A stretch of DNA of 64,000 bases from Bacteroidales bacterium UBA3844 (GCA_002392915.1 DGHQ01000059.1:124001-188000), one strand, 5' to 3'; shown: positions 45,086-53,306, numbered from the stretch's first letter. Numbers and translations: made by a program. The notes: generated by a model not told the origin, from the sequence alone.

Positions 45086-45307
45086 ATGAAAAATATTCTG
45101 TATAATATTATTATTTTAGTTGCTGGACTCACATTTTTTATTGCGTCAGCAGGATTACTTTATCTGATGTGTGCCTCCGATCTGCCCAACTGGGTGAAAT
45201 TTTTATTCGGTTTCGTGGTAGGAGTGTTTTACGGCGTTTTCCTTATGTTGTTGACTGACGACATCAGGGACTTCCTGAAACGACGACGAGATAGAGAGAA
45301 CGGCTAA
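45086..45307 (+). CDS. Small two-helix membrane protein, paralogue 2
   Basis: The ATG at 45086 gives 73 residues with two membrane segments. FYGVFLMLLTDDIRDFLKRR aligns with the previous gene product, and both starts share AGTGCCTTATG, so the pair arose by tandem duplication that included the start region. Confidence 0.65.
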   Translation: MKNILYNIIILVAGLTFFIASAGLLYLMCASDLPNWVKFLFGFVVGVFYGVFLMLLTDDIRDFLKRRRDRENG

Positions 45308-45347
45308 AGTCTAATCTGAACAAATTATATTTTTTCAATAAAATTCT

Positions 45348-45384
45348 GGACCTATCCCCTACGACTGGGGGTAGGTCCTTTTTT
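45348..45384 (+). terminator. Intrinsic terminator
   Basis: GGACCTATCCCC pairs with GGGGGTAGGTCC (45348-45359, 45367-45378), followed by six T. Confidence 0.88.
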
Positions 45385-45543
45385 CCCCATAACTGGGGAA
45401 GACCCCACCAGCCAACCATCTTACTTGCCTTCCCATGGAAGACCATCCCTAACAACTTCTATCTCCATTCGCAAGAGCGACCCCCCTCCCCGTCCCCTTG
45501 GGGAAAAAGTTGCATCCACACTCTTTTTTTACAAATTAATTCG

Positions 45544-45612
45544 CTGATTATTTGGATGTTACACAGATTTTTAGTATATTTGTATATGGAAATGAGGGGA
45601 AATCGCCCCCAC
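45544..45612 (+). promoter_or_regulatory. Repeated promoter module, copy F
   Basis: CTGATTATTTGGATGTTACA, TATATTTG at 45575-45582, leader GGAAATGAGGGG with a pairing CCCC. Confidence 0.86.
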
Positions 45613-45654
45613 TCTTTCCACGTTCATTTGTTGTTTTACTTTATTTTTTATCTT

Positions 45655-45894
45655 ATGGAAAAATTCCACAAACTTGTATGTTCGTCAGCTCGCAAGGGAC
45701 AAGACGGAAAAATGATCCCATTCAGAAAGAAAGTACTCTTCCAGTGCGGTGACATAGAGTATTGCAGATTTATGCTCTCTGAATTTTTCAGCCTGCGGTC
45801 GACAGACTCCGATTATTCGGACTGCTCTCCACTTGAAAACGATTCATTCTCAGTCTCCAGGGACAACAAACGGTACACATACAGCGTAGAGTGA
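45655..45894 (+). CDS. Small hypothetical protein
   Basis: The ATG at 45655 follows the invariant TTTTACTTTATTTTTTATCTT leader, giving 79 residues beginning MEKFHKLVCSSARKGQDG. No family recognised. It is first in a cistron with pcfK and pcfJ. Confidence 0.65.
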   Translation: MEKFHKLVCSSARKGQDGKMIPFRKKVLFQCGDIEYCRFMLSEFFSLRSTDSDYSDCSPLENDSFSVSRDNKRYTYSVE

Positions 45895-45904
45895 TTTTTA
45901 GGGG

Positions 45905-45954
45905 TCGGGGGCAATTCCCCCTTCCCTCCATGTTTTACTTTATTTTTTTACACT
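45905..45954 (+). promoter_or_regulatory. Leader module without promoter
   Basis: Between the small gene and pcfK the sequence repeats the module leader (GGGGGCAATTCCCCC hairpin, then TTTTACTTTATTTTTTT and ACACT before ATG) but lacks a TATATTTG box. The leader therefore probably acts at the RNA level. Confidence 0.6.
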
Positions 45955-46383
45955 ATGAAAAATTCAGTGGCGTTCGAGAACGCAATCAAGAAATACCTTG
46001 ACGAGTTCGCACAGAACGATGTCCATTTCGCACAGAAATACGAGAACCCCAAGAAATCCATAAGCGAGTGCTGCTCCTTCATCGCTTCCGAAGTGAAGAA
46101 GATGGGGGTCTGCGGTCTTGAAGACTCCGAGGTCTACGGTCTCGCTGTCCACTATTATGACGAGGAAGACGTCAAAGTGGAGCCTGTAGGCGACTACATG
46201 GTCGCATGCAACCACCATGTCGAGCTGACCGAGGAGCAGAAGGAGGAGGCGAGAGCCGAAGCCATCAAGCAGTACCAGGAGACCCTTTACAAGGAAATGG
46301 TGGCGAAGAACATCAAACACCAGACCCCGAAGAAGGAGACTTCCGATTCGGATCACAAACCCAAACAGCTCACCTTATTCTGA
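45955..46383 (+). CDS. pcfK: PcfK-like protein
   Basis: The 142-residue protein resembles PcfK-like proteins: N-terminal FENAIKKYLDEFAQNDVHFA, then KSISECCSFIASEVKKMG, acidic middle and a KPKQLTLF end. PcfK and PcfJ were named on enterococcal plasmid pCF10 and are common in Bacteroidetes elements; their function is not established. The stop lies 6 bases before pcfJ. Confidence 0.85.
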   Translation: MKNSVAFENAIKKYLDEFAQNDVHFAQKYENPKKSISECCSFIASEVKKMGVCGLEDSEVYGLAVHYYDEEDVKVEPVGDYMVACNHHVELTEEQKEEARAEAIKQYQETLYKEMVAKNIKHQTPKKETSDSDHKPKQLTLF

Positions 46384-46388
46384 CAGCC

Positions 46389-47708
46389 ATGAGACCATCG
46401 ACAAAGGAGGAAAAGAGAGTGACCGCTCTGAGCGGATCACTCCCGAACCTTTCGGCTAAGCAGGAGTCTTGGCTTAAATGGAAAGTGGGCGTGCCGAAAG
46501 GCTACGTCAACAGCAGGCATGCGTGGTGCGGAGAATGCGGTTTCCCACTCCCGAAAGAGACGAAATCGCTTGTCGGCAGACTCACCGCCAACAGCAGGCT
46601 GATCTGCCCTTTCTGCGGAAAGGAGCTTGAACTTACACAGTCGCAAGGATCAAGGCAGTGCGAGAAATTCTACTTCACTTTCGTGACCGTCTGCCAGGAG
46701 TACCAGGTGTTCAGACATTTCCTTGTCTCGAAGATCTCCTGCAAAGGCATGAACTGCCATATCTCACACACCGAGGTCGTGCAGAACTGGATAAACCCTT
46801 CTGGCAAGGAGACCGTCATCGCCAGGAGCACGACTTTTGGCTACTATTGTGACCAATGGATCCTCCACTCCGAACTGAGCCTGAAACACCCGATCCGTCA
46901 TTACGGATTCTGCCTTTATGACATAAACCCCAACTACATCTATCCTTTCCGCAAATACATCCCCACACTGAAAAGGAACGGATTTTTCGGGGACTTCCTT
47001 GACCTCTCCCCCTCCACCCTCACCAAGGGGATATTGTCGAACTCCGACTACGAGTTCCTTCTGAAAACCCGACAGCTTCCCCTTCTCAGACACGCATGCC
47101 AGAGGGGGCTGGAGAGGATTCCCCACAAGGAATCGGTCAAAATATGCGTCCGCAACAGATACACCGTCAAGGACGCAGACCTTTGGCTCGACATGATGGA
47201 CGCACTCCTTTCCCTTGGCAAGGACACCCGTTCGCCTTTCTATGTCTGCCCCTCCGATCTGAAGTCCGCACACGACAGGGTTTTCGCACTCAAAGAGCGT
47301 GCCGACAGTAAAAGAAAGATGGAGGAGGCGATGGAGACCGCAAGGAAATGGGAGAAGCGGTACAGAACAGAGAAGGGTCGCTTCTTCCACCTTACGATGA
47401 GCGACGGCAATGTCTTCATAAGACCACTGCTTTCAGTCTCCGAGTTCGTCGAGGAGGGGGACAGGATGCACCACTGCGTTTTCGCCAACGGCTACTACAA
47501 GAGGGAGGACAGCCTTATCCTCACAGCAAGGAACATGAAGGGGGACAGACTGGAGACAGTCGAGATCAATCTGAAGGAGCTCGCCGTGATCCAAAGCAGA
47601 GGAGTCTGCAACTCCTCCTCCCCTTTTCATGACGAGATTGTCGGACTGGTAAATGACAACATGCACCGCATACGAGAGATCTGCCACACCGCCAGGATCT
47701 CCGCCTAA
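46389..47708 (+). CDS. pcfJ: PcfJ-like protein
   Basis: The ATG at 46389 gives 439 residues; the longer open frame overlaps pcfK. It has two CxxC pairs (AWCGECGF and LICPFCGKEL, about 35-80), likely one zinc-binding unit. The C-terminal region with GDRMHHCVFANGYYKREDSL and RLETVEINLKELAVIQSRG is typical of PcfJ-like proteins. Function not established. Confidence 0.9.
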   Translation: MRPSTKEEKRVTALSGSLPNLSAKQESWLKWKVGVPKGYVNSRHAWCGECGFPLPKETKSLVGRLTANSRLICPFCGKELELTQSQGSRQCEKFYFTFVTVCQEYQVFRHFLVSKISCKGMNCHISHTEVVQNWINPSGKETVIARSTTFGYYCDQWILHSELSLKHPIRHYGFCLYDINPNYIYPFRKYIPTLKRNGFFGDFLDLSPSTLTKGILSNSDYEFLLKTRQLPLLRHACQRGLERIPHKESVKICVRNRYTVKDADLWLDMMDALLSLGKDTRSPFYVCPSDLKSAHDRVFALKERADSKRKMEEAMETARKWEKRYRTEKGRFFHLTMSDGNVFIRPLLSVSEFVEEGDRMHHCVFANGYYKREDSLILTARNMKGDRLETVEINLKELAVIQSRGVCNSSSPFHDEIVGLVNDNMHRIREICHTARISA

Positions 47709-47711
47709 TCC

Positions 47712-47750
47712 GTGACGGTCAGCCGTTCAGAGCTGTCCGTCACTTTTTTT
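47712..47750 (+). terminator. Intrinsic terminator after pcfJ
   Basis: GTGACGG...CCGTCAC (47712-47718 / 47737-47743) with inner CAGC/GCTG, followed by seven T. Confidence 0.88.
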
Positions 47751-47923
47751 CACGCCCCGAACACCCCTTCCAGGGCGAAAGCCCACTTTGACTAACCATC
47801 TGTGGTCATCCTCCGCAAAAGCGGACTCTCTCAACCTCCCACGCAGCAGCGTCCCTGGTCCAACTGTCCCCTTGAAAAGAAAAAACGACCCTCTTTTTTC
47901 TTGTTTTTTCTTAAAATAAACCG

Positions 47924-47990
47924 CTGATTATTTGGCAGTTACACAGATTTTTAGTATATTTGTATATGGAAATGAGGGAGTTATGACCTC
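47924..47990 (+). promoter_or_regulatory. Repeated promoter module, copy G
   Basis: CTGATTATTTGGCAGTTACA, TATATTTG at 47955-47962, leader GGAAATGAGGGAGTTATGAC and CTC arm. Confidence 0.87.
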
Positions 47991-48029
47991 TTCCTATTTG
48001 TTGTTTTTTACTTTATTTTTTTTTACACT

Positions 48030-48404
48030 ATGGAAAATCAAGAGTACTGCTTGGAGATTGCGAACACAATCCTCAGCCAAATCATTTCGGTTGTCGGAAC
48101 AATGACATTCAGCTCATGGGGCGTGTCTGAAAAGACAGCGACCTACCACAACGACATGCCTTCACTTGTCATGGACGTTAACGGACTGCTACACAAAGGC
48201 AAGGCGATAGTCTCCTATGACGAGGGAGGAGACTCCTACACGGTATACCTGTTGGACAAGGACGGAAATGTAACCTATGAAGCGGACAATATCTTTTTCG
48301 ACACACTCGGGACACTCCTTGATGACAAGATTGAGCGTTGCGAGTCATGGACAGACGAGGAATATTACAGCCGTCTCAAAAAAGAGGGTGCACTACTACT
48401 ATAA
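48030..48404 (+). CDS. Hypothetical accessory protein
   Basis: The 124-residue protein begins MENQEYCLEIANTILSQI. A beta-rich middle (KAIVSYDEGGDSYTVYLLDK) suggests a small alpha/beta fold. The next gene starts within its stop codon. Function unknown. Confidence 0.72.
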   Translation: MENQEYCLEIANTILSQIISVVGTMTFSSWGVSEKTATYHNDMPSLVMDVNGLLHKGKAIVSYDEGGDSYTVYLLDKDGNVTYEADNIFFDTLGTLLDDKIERCESWTDEEYYSRLKKEGALLL

Positions 48405-48628
48405 TGCTTTCGCACATGGAAAGAATAGCGGATTATCTCATCATACTTGACTACCAGTCGGGAAGACTCCTCAAAATAAGGCTTTCGGAAGAGGACAGAA
48501 GGACAGCCTCCGCCTGTAAGGATGCGTCGTCGTTCGTGAAGACACTCTCCTATAAATACGGGTTCTCCTTCAAAGACTCCTACTGGATGTCAACGGAGAC
48601 TTTGGACGAAAGCTCATTCAACTTTTAA
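48404..48628 (+). CDS. Small hypothetical protein
   Basis: The ATG at 48404 overlaps the previous stop codon (TAATG), giving 74 residues; an alternative start is 48416. No family recognised. Translational coupling with its neighbour is likely. Confidence 0.65.
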   Translation: MLSHMERIADYLIILDYQSGRLLKIRLSEEDRRTASACKDASSFVKTLSYKYGFSFKDSYWMSTETLDESSFNF

Positions 48629-48678
48629 GATGTAAAAAATACAAAGATTTGTGGATGTGGGATTTTAACAGTTTATCC

Positions 48679-48710
48679 GCCGTTCCCCATGAATTTTGGG
48701 GACGGCTTTT
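48679..48710 (+). terminator. Intrinsic terminator
   Basis: GCCGTTCCCCA (48679-48689) and TGGGGACGGC (48697-48706) form the stem, followed by T. Confidence 0.82.
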
Positions 48711-48729
48711 TATATCCGTTTTGGATATA
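48711..48729. promoter_or_regulatory. Palindromic operator-like site, copy 2
   Basis: TATATCCGTTTTGGATATA, identical to 36147-36165. It lies about 65 bp upstream of promoter copy H. Confidence 0.6.
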
Positions 48730-48792
48730 AAAACATTGATTCGGAGTTTTTGAAAACAACAATTTTTAACATCTTTTCACTTAAATAAACTA

Positions 48793-48835
48793 TTGATTAT
48801 TTGCAAGTTACGGCAAATTTTACTATATTTGTATA
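48793..48835 (+). promoter_or_regulatory. Repeated promoter module, copy H
   Basis: TTGATTATTTGCAAGTTACG, TATATTTG at 48824-48831. No gene follows. Confidence 0.8.
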
Positions 48836-48837
48836 TG

Positions 48838-48922
48838 ATAACAAGGGAATAGAACATAACTAATAACTACAAAAAACTAAACATACCGAAGCCGCCTCGT
48901 AGTGATATGCGACGGCTTTTTT
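48838..48922 (+). ncRNA. Candidate small RNA after promoter copy H
   Basis: An ORF-less transcript of about 85 nt ends in AAGCCG...CGGCTT (near 48889-48916) with a run of T. The following 48925-49190 holds several short hairpins (for example TTCCGCAAGAGCGGAA near 48952) and no gene. Confidence 0.5.
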
Positions 48923-49194
48923 TCATGCCCGGACGGATGCCACCCCGACCCCTTCCGCAAGAGCGGAAAAAAACTTCCGCACAGCGGAACCTGTACCAAA
49001 TGCTTTTTCCGGAAGGATCCGACCGACCTATCTTTCTGACATGGGCGCGACCAGACTGAAGATCTGGCCACACCCTCCCTTTTCTTCAAAGGAAGCCGCC
49101 CGTTTTTTCTAGCGGAGGACCGCACCGTCTGGATATCCGTGGAAGAGAAAAAGACAGATATGAAAATTCTCTCAAAATAATCCTTTTTAATTTG

Positions 49195-49250
49195 TTGATT
49201 CTTTGCAAGTTAAAAGAAAATTTACTATATTTGTATATGGAAATGAGGGA
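49195..49250 (+). promoter_or_regulatory. Repeated promoter module, copy I
   Basis: TTGATTCTTTGCAAGTTA, TATATTTG at 49226-49233, leader GGAAATGAGGGAG. Confidence 0.83.
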
Positions 49251-49305
49251 GATAACAAACCCCAATTTTCCACTATCATTTGTTGTTTTACTTTATTTTT
49301 TTATT

Positions 49306-49884
49306 ATGAAAGTGACTATTGTTATCGAGGAAGTTCTGAGTAAGGACTATGTTGTCGACGTTGAAGGAGTGGAAAACCCAGACATTGCTAAAGAGATTGC
49401 TTCCAGTCGTGTTAACACCTTGTACGACAAGGGGGACATAGAACTCGACTATTCGGACTGCCATTGCCATCGAATCTCAGCTGTGGACTGTGTCGACACA
49501 ACAGCAGAGACACAAATCACCATCAAACAGCACACCACCGTCGAATCCATCCTGAGACGACTTTCCAGTGCGGTCAGCGGAACGGAGAGACTCCTGTACA
49601 CAAAGGAGGAGCTGCACAGGTTCGCCCAACTCCACACCGATGTCTGGAACGAGGAGACCAGCGAATATGTGATTGCGGAGTCTTTCGTTGATTTCTTCTG
49701 GAACTCAGACAAACCTTGCAGACGCTGCTCTGTCTGCGGAAAGCTCATGCGCACAGGCTATTGTCTGAACAACGGAGACGCCTATTATTGCAGTGACGAA
49801 TGCCTGCATACCGAGTTCACCGACGCTCAATGGGAGCATGAGTGCGACACCAACGCAGACAGTTATTATTCAACTTGGGAGTAA
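49306..49884 (+). CDS. DpnD/PcfM-like domain fused to a zinc-ribbon domain
   Basis: The ATG at 49306 after the module leader gives 192 residues. The first about 60 (VTIVIEEVLSKDYVVDVEGV, then GDIELDYSD) resemble the DpnD/PcfM family. The second part (about 80-192) has PCRRCSVCGKLMRTGYCLNN and YYCSDECLHTEF, a probable zinc site. This second part is paralogous to the whole protein at 55963-56334. Function unknown. Confidence 0.75.
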   Translation: MKVTIVIEEVLSKDYVVDVEGVENPDIAKEIASSRVNTLYDKGDIELDYSDCHCHRISAVDCVDTTAETQITIKQHTTVESILRRLSSAVSGTERLLYTKEELHRFAQLHTDVWNEETSEYVIAESFVDFFWNSDKPCRRCSVCGKLMRTGYCLNNGDAYYCSDECLHTEFTDAQWEHECDTNADSYYSTWE

Positions 49885-49896
49885 AGGACTACTGGC

Positions 49897-50040
49897 ATGG
49901 ACGCAATGTTTGAATTTTTATTCTGGCTGTTCTTCGCCTTTATTGTCAGACAGGCGGTGATAACAGCGGACACGGAGAAAAGAAACCAAAATCGTTTAAC
50001 TAAAAAAAGTCCTGCAAAGGCAGAAAAAAATGAGTCATAA
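49897..50040 (+). CDS. Tiny membrane protein (47 residues)
   Basis: It begins MDAMFEFLFWLFFAFIVRQA, one membrane helix, then a basic polar tail. It starts 12 bases after the previous stop codon and ends before a terminator, so it is probably co-transcribed. Confidence 0.6.
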   Translation: MDAMFEFLFWLFFAFIVRQAVITADTEKRNQNRLTKKSPAKAEKNES

Positions 50041-50065
50041 TATAGAACGTTGAATTTATAATGAG

Positions 50066-50100
50066 AAGGTGGCGTTTTCTTTTTACGCCACCTTTTTTTC
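50066..50100 (+). terminator. Intrinsic terminator
   Basis: AAGGTGGCGT (50066-50075) and ACGCCACCTT (50085-50094), followed by T. Confidence 0.92.
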
Positions 50101-50600
50101 TCCCCTGAAGGGAAGACCCTTCCATCTTTTTTCTCCTTGCAAAGCAATCTGTGAGCAAAGAGAGCTACCTGCCAGGGGGCAGGCGACTCCCTTTGCTCTG
50201 CCAAAGGAAGACCTTACTTTCCATCCCGGAACGGTCGGAAAGTCTCAGATCAGAGATCCGAGACACTCCGACCGTTCTTCCTAAGGAAAACCTTACATTC
50301 CCTTATCCCTTGCACAGCAAGCTTACGGTCAGAGAGGAACGTGGAACAAGTTCCCCGTCTCACTCTGACCTCCATCCAAAGGAGATACCTTACTGTAATC
50401 CTATCCTTGACAAAGCAAGATATGATCAACGGAGTTATCTGAACCTTGTTCAGGCAGCTCCATTGATCCCCATAAGGGAGACCTCGCATTAACATCCCGG
50501 ACCAGTCGGAAGGTCACAAACCACAGGTTTATGACTTTTCGACTGGTCTTCCAAAGGGAAACCTTACCGTCTGGTCAGACACCCTTGCAAAGCAAAAAGC
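50101..50600. repeat. Tandem array of structured hairpin units, no gene
   Basis: Short linker hairpins of the form CCAAAGGAAGACCTTAC recur at 50108, 50201, 50280, 50376, 50471 and 50551 (spacing 93, 79, 96, 95, 80). Between them lie long stems of different sequence: 50153-50198, 50229-50277, 50327-50370, 50424-50468 and 50500-50548. CCTTGCAAAGCAA (or close variants) begins units at 50135, 50308, 50405 and 50583; the other two units share CATCCCGGA and GTCGGAA (50223 and 50493). The remaining 50600-50930 shows no gene. Confidence 0.8.
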
Positions 50601-50933
50601 CCCATCAAGAGGAAAACACCTCTCGATTACGCTATTTGCGAGAATCCTTCTTTCCCCCTGCTAACATTCTTATCTTTACTATCAAAGACAAGACAAGATT
50701 TACATCTTTGAACCATTCAATAAAATCCATTTCAGACAACAACTGTCTGATTTGCTCTAATATTGTCATATGTATTAATTTATATATATATTTACTATGT
50801 ATGAGAGAACTGTCTTTATTTCCATCCTATAGTAAGGGATTTCACCCGATTGAAGGGCAAAATCCACAATCACCACTCTCCCCTTGAAAGAAAAAACCAC
50901 ATTTTTTTCTTATTATTAATTCAAATAATCCGT

Positions 50934-51000
50934 TGATTATTTGGCAGTTACTCAGATTTTTAGTATATTTGTATATGGAAATGAGGGAGTTACGACCTCT
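50934..51000 (+). promoter_or_regulatory. Repeated promoter module, copy J
   Basis: TTGATTATTTGGCAGTTACT, TATATTTG at 50964-50971, leader GGAAATGAGGGAGTTACGAC and CTC arm, nearly identical to copy G. Confidence 0.87.
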
Positions 51001-51034
51001 TCCAATTTGTTGTTTAACTTTATTTTTTTACACT

Positions 51035-51415
51035 ATGACACAGAAAGAATTTGAGGAACGTATCGGAAGGCAAGTTCCGTTTGAGGAATACGCTAACGCC
51101 AATTCCGTTTACCTTGCAAGCAACATGGAAAAAGACGAGTTTTGCGAGAGATTCAAAAGATCGGACAAAGACCTTCTTCTGGACATCACGGAGAATTACT
51201 ATTCAAAGAAGACCGCTTTGGATGCCTTTAGAAAAAAATTGGACGCATTGACTAAAAAAATCCTTTCTTTCGCTTATGATGAAAAAGACACAACCCTTCG
51301 CAACGAGGTACGAGAAGTGCTTGGACCAAGGGATTTTGTCATATTCTGCCTAGAAAACGGATACGAACTTGACCGGCAAGACAGGGAGTATATCCTATTC
51401 AATTTGAAATCATGA
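51035..51415 (+). CDS. Hypothetical accessory protein
   Basis: The ATG at 51035 after the invariant leader gives 126 residues beginning MTQKEFEERIGRQVPFEEY. The frame upstream merely reads through the module. Predicted helical; no family recognised. Confidence 0.75.
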   Translation: MTQKEFEERIGRQVPFEEYANANSVYLASNMEKDEFCERFKRSDKDLLLDITENYYSKKTALDAFRKKLDALTKKILSFAYDEKDTTLRNEVREVLGPRDFVIFCLENGYELDRQDREYILFNLKS

Positions 51416-51470
51416 CACCAGGGCGGTCTTCATGACTGCCCATTTGTTAAAAAAATAACAAAATAACTCA

Positions 51471-51535
51471 TTGAAAATTTGCAAGTTACAGCAAATTTCT
51501 ATATATTTGTATATAGAAAAAAAAAGGGACGGAGG
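51471..51535 (+). promoter_or_regulatory. Repeated promoter module, copy K (divergent)
   Basis: TTGAAAATTTGCAAGTTACA, TATATTTG at 51502-51509. The leader hairpin is replaced by GGGACGGAGGTTCC and an AACTTTAATAAGAAAG pre-start sequence. Confidence 0.78.
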
Positions 51536-51567
51536 TTCCTTAATGTATAACTTTAATAAGAAAGAAC

Positions 51568-51798
51568 ATGAAAGCAAAAATCAAGCTTTATCTGGATGAG
51601 AAATCAGCAGAGATAACAGTGGACGACAACAGAAAAATAACCGTTTCATTTGATGTACAGGACATCAACTTCTTCGAGACAAAAGAGGAGGTGAGAGAAA
51701 TTGTTGACGGTTGGTTGCAGGAGATCAAGGATGTGGAAAACTATGAGGAGATCGCCAACGCATTGGAGGATCAGCTCGGCAAATATGTGTCAGAATAA
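51568..51798 (+). CDS. Small acidic protein upstream of ssb
   Basis: The 76-residue acidic protein begins MKAKIKLYLDEKSAEITV. It shares an operon and an identical AACTTTAATAAGAAAG leader with ssb. Function unknown. Confidence 0.68.
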   Translation: MKAKIKLYLDEKSAEITVDDNRKITVSFDVQDINFFETKEEVREIVDGWLQEIKDVENYEEIANALEDQLGKYVSE

Positions 51799-51819
51799 TT
51801 AACTTTAATAAGAAAGAAT

Positions 51820-52221
51820 ATGAATAATGTACAGCTAATTGGTAATGTGGGTAATGCCCCTCAGTTTTTTGGGGAAGGAACAAAGAGAGTTGCCAGAGTT
51901 TCTTTGGCGACAACAGAGAGAGGTTTCGTCAAGAAGGACGGAACCAAGGTAGAGGACAGAACAGAATGGCATACGGTTGTCTTTTTCGGCTCCATCTGCC
52001 AGGTGATAGAAAAGTTTGTCAACACAGGCGCTCGCATCGCTGTGGAGGGAAGTATCCACTACTCTAAGTGGGAGGATCCAGAGAAGGGAACAAAATACAG
52101 CACCGAAATTTGGTGCTCAAAAATGGAGCTTCTTGACTCCAGAAAAACAGAGTCTTCTGACTCTCCTGCTCCTGTGCAGCAGTACAAAACGCCAGAGGAG
52201 GACCAAACGATTCCTTTCTGA
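51820..52221 (+). CDS. ssb: Single-stranded DNA-binding protein
   Basis: The 133-residue protein has an OB fold typical of SSB: MNNVQLIGNVGNAPQFF, then RTEWHTVVFFG and GARIAVEGSIHYSKWED. It ends in the acidic tip DQTIPF that recruits partner proteins. It would coat DNA entering the recipient. It is shorter than E. coli SSB because the linker is short. Confidence 0.95.
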   Translation: MNNVQLIGNVGNAPQFFGEGTKRVARVSLATTERGFVKKDGTKVEDRTEWHTVVFFGSICQVIEKFVNTGARIAVEGSIHYSKWEDPEKGTKYSTEIWCSKMELLDSRKTESSDSPAPVQQYKTPEEDQTIPF

Positions 52222-52295
52222 TTACGGCACAGACTCTTATCATGAAATAAATTAATAAACAACAAATAACATTCAAATTTTTGGACAAAACTTTT

Positions 52296-52331
52296 AAGTC
52301 GTTGAGCTGTGAAGCTCAGCGACTTTGTTTT
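52296..52331 (+). terminator. Intrinsic terminator after ssb
   Basis: AAGTCGTTGAGCT (52296-52308) and AGCTCAGCGACTT (52313-52325), followed by T. Confidence 0.9.
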
Positions 52332-52384
52332 TTCTTTGATTTGGCTTATCTTTGCATTATTTTATGATACAAATTAAGTTAAGA

Positions 52385-53287
52385 TTACAAAAACGTTTCT
52401 CTGTGACAGCGAGACGTTTTTTCTTTTTCTTCTAGGGAATATTCCGGCACTTTTATTTCTTTGACAAAATCCATTATTCTTTTTGCAGGATCATCATTGA
52501 TCATTTGTTTTGTCTTATACTTCTCTTTTATCATCAATTTCCATCTTATGAAATCATCTATGATTTGGTCGTTTTCCTCCAATATCCCTTCATGACCATC
52601 GCTTTTGCTCCTCACCCCACAAATCCAATTCATCGTGTCGTTAATACAGGCGTTTTTGCTGGATCTGTTTTCTATGTCTGCCCTTATCTGCCACACTTTG
52701 TCTTTCGGCAACATAGTCAGATTGTATTTCTCCGCTATTTTATCCAGAGCCTCCCTATTATTCCGCACTGTCTCCAATATACTTCTCACTTTCTTATAGA
52801 TGGTCCTGTCAAAATCAATTATTTTGTCAACTTCCACAGATCTCCAATACTCCTTCTGTTTTTCTATATCTGATACGACGCAAGACCACGCCATACTCCC
52901 AACCGCAAGTTCCAATGTGATCCTGCTGTGTTCATGATCCGCAAGATCAGTCAAATATTCAGGGACCGACCCTTTTGCCAGCCAATCCCTGTACCCCTCC
53001 ATCTTTTCCAGAAGGGAATCCCTTATGTCTCTGACATAGTTATATTCAATTTCTGTCAATGGTACAGGAGACGAGCAGAATCTTCTTATCCTGGTGATCT
53101 GCTTGCTGATGGCGACAAGAGATCTTCTGTCCTGGTATGTCACCAACCCCTTCCCATCCCGAAGTCTCCAGTAAGCACTGCTCAACGTGTCTCCTGTAAA
53201 TTTCTCGAGGATCACATAATTGTATGCCTTCAGTAGCTGACTACAACTTTCTATTATATGCGTGTATTTGATCTTTTCGTTTATCAT
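52385..53287 (-). CDS. Hypothetical protein with its own operator-controlled promoter
   Basis: The 300-residue protein is mostly helical; no family recognised. The promoter -7 box TATATTTG (minus strand, 53307-53314) overlaps the palindrome at 53313-53331, so it is likely repressed by a factor binding that site. It is isolated on the minus strand among plus-strand genes. Confidence 0.68.
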   Translation of the reverse strand: MINEKIKYTHIIESCSQLLKAYNYVILEKFTGDTLSSAYWRLRDGKGLVTYQDRRSLVAISKQITRIRRFCSSPVPLTEIEYNYVRDIRDSLLEKMEGYRDWLAKGSVPEYLTDLADHEHSRITLELAVGSMAWSCVVSDIEKQKEYWRSVEVDKIIDFDRTIYKKVRSILETVRNNREALDKIAEKYNLTMLPKDKVWQIRADIENRSSKNACINDTMNWICGVRSKSDGHEGILEENDQIIDDFIRWKLMIKEKYKTKQMINDDPAKRIMDFVKEIKVPEYSLEEKEKTSRCHRETFL

Positions 53288-53306
53288 ATCTTTCCTGTTT
53301 TTGCTA

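Noticed and set aside
50069..50887. Open frames of 71-118 codons in the hairpin array
   Set aside because: Products have no conserved features, starts lie inside stems, and the DNA is better explained by inverted repeats.
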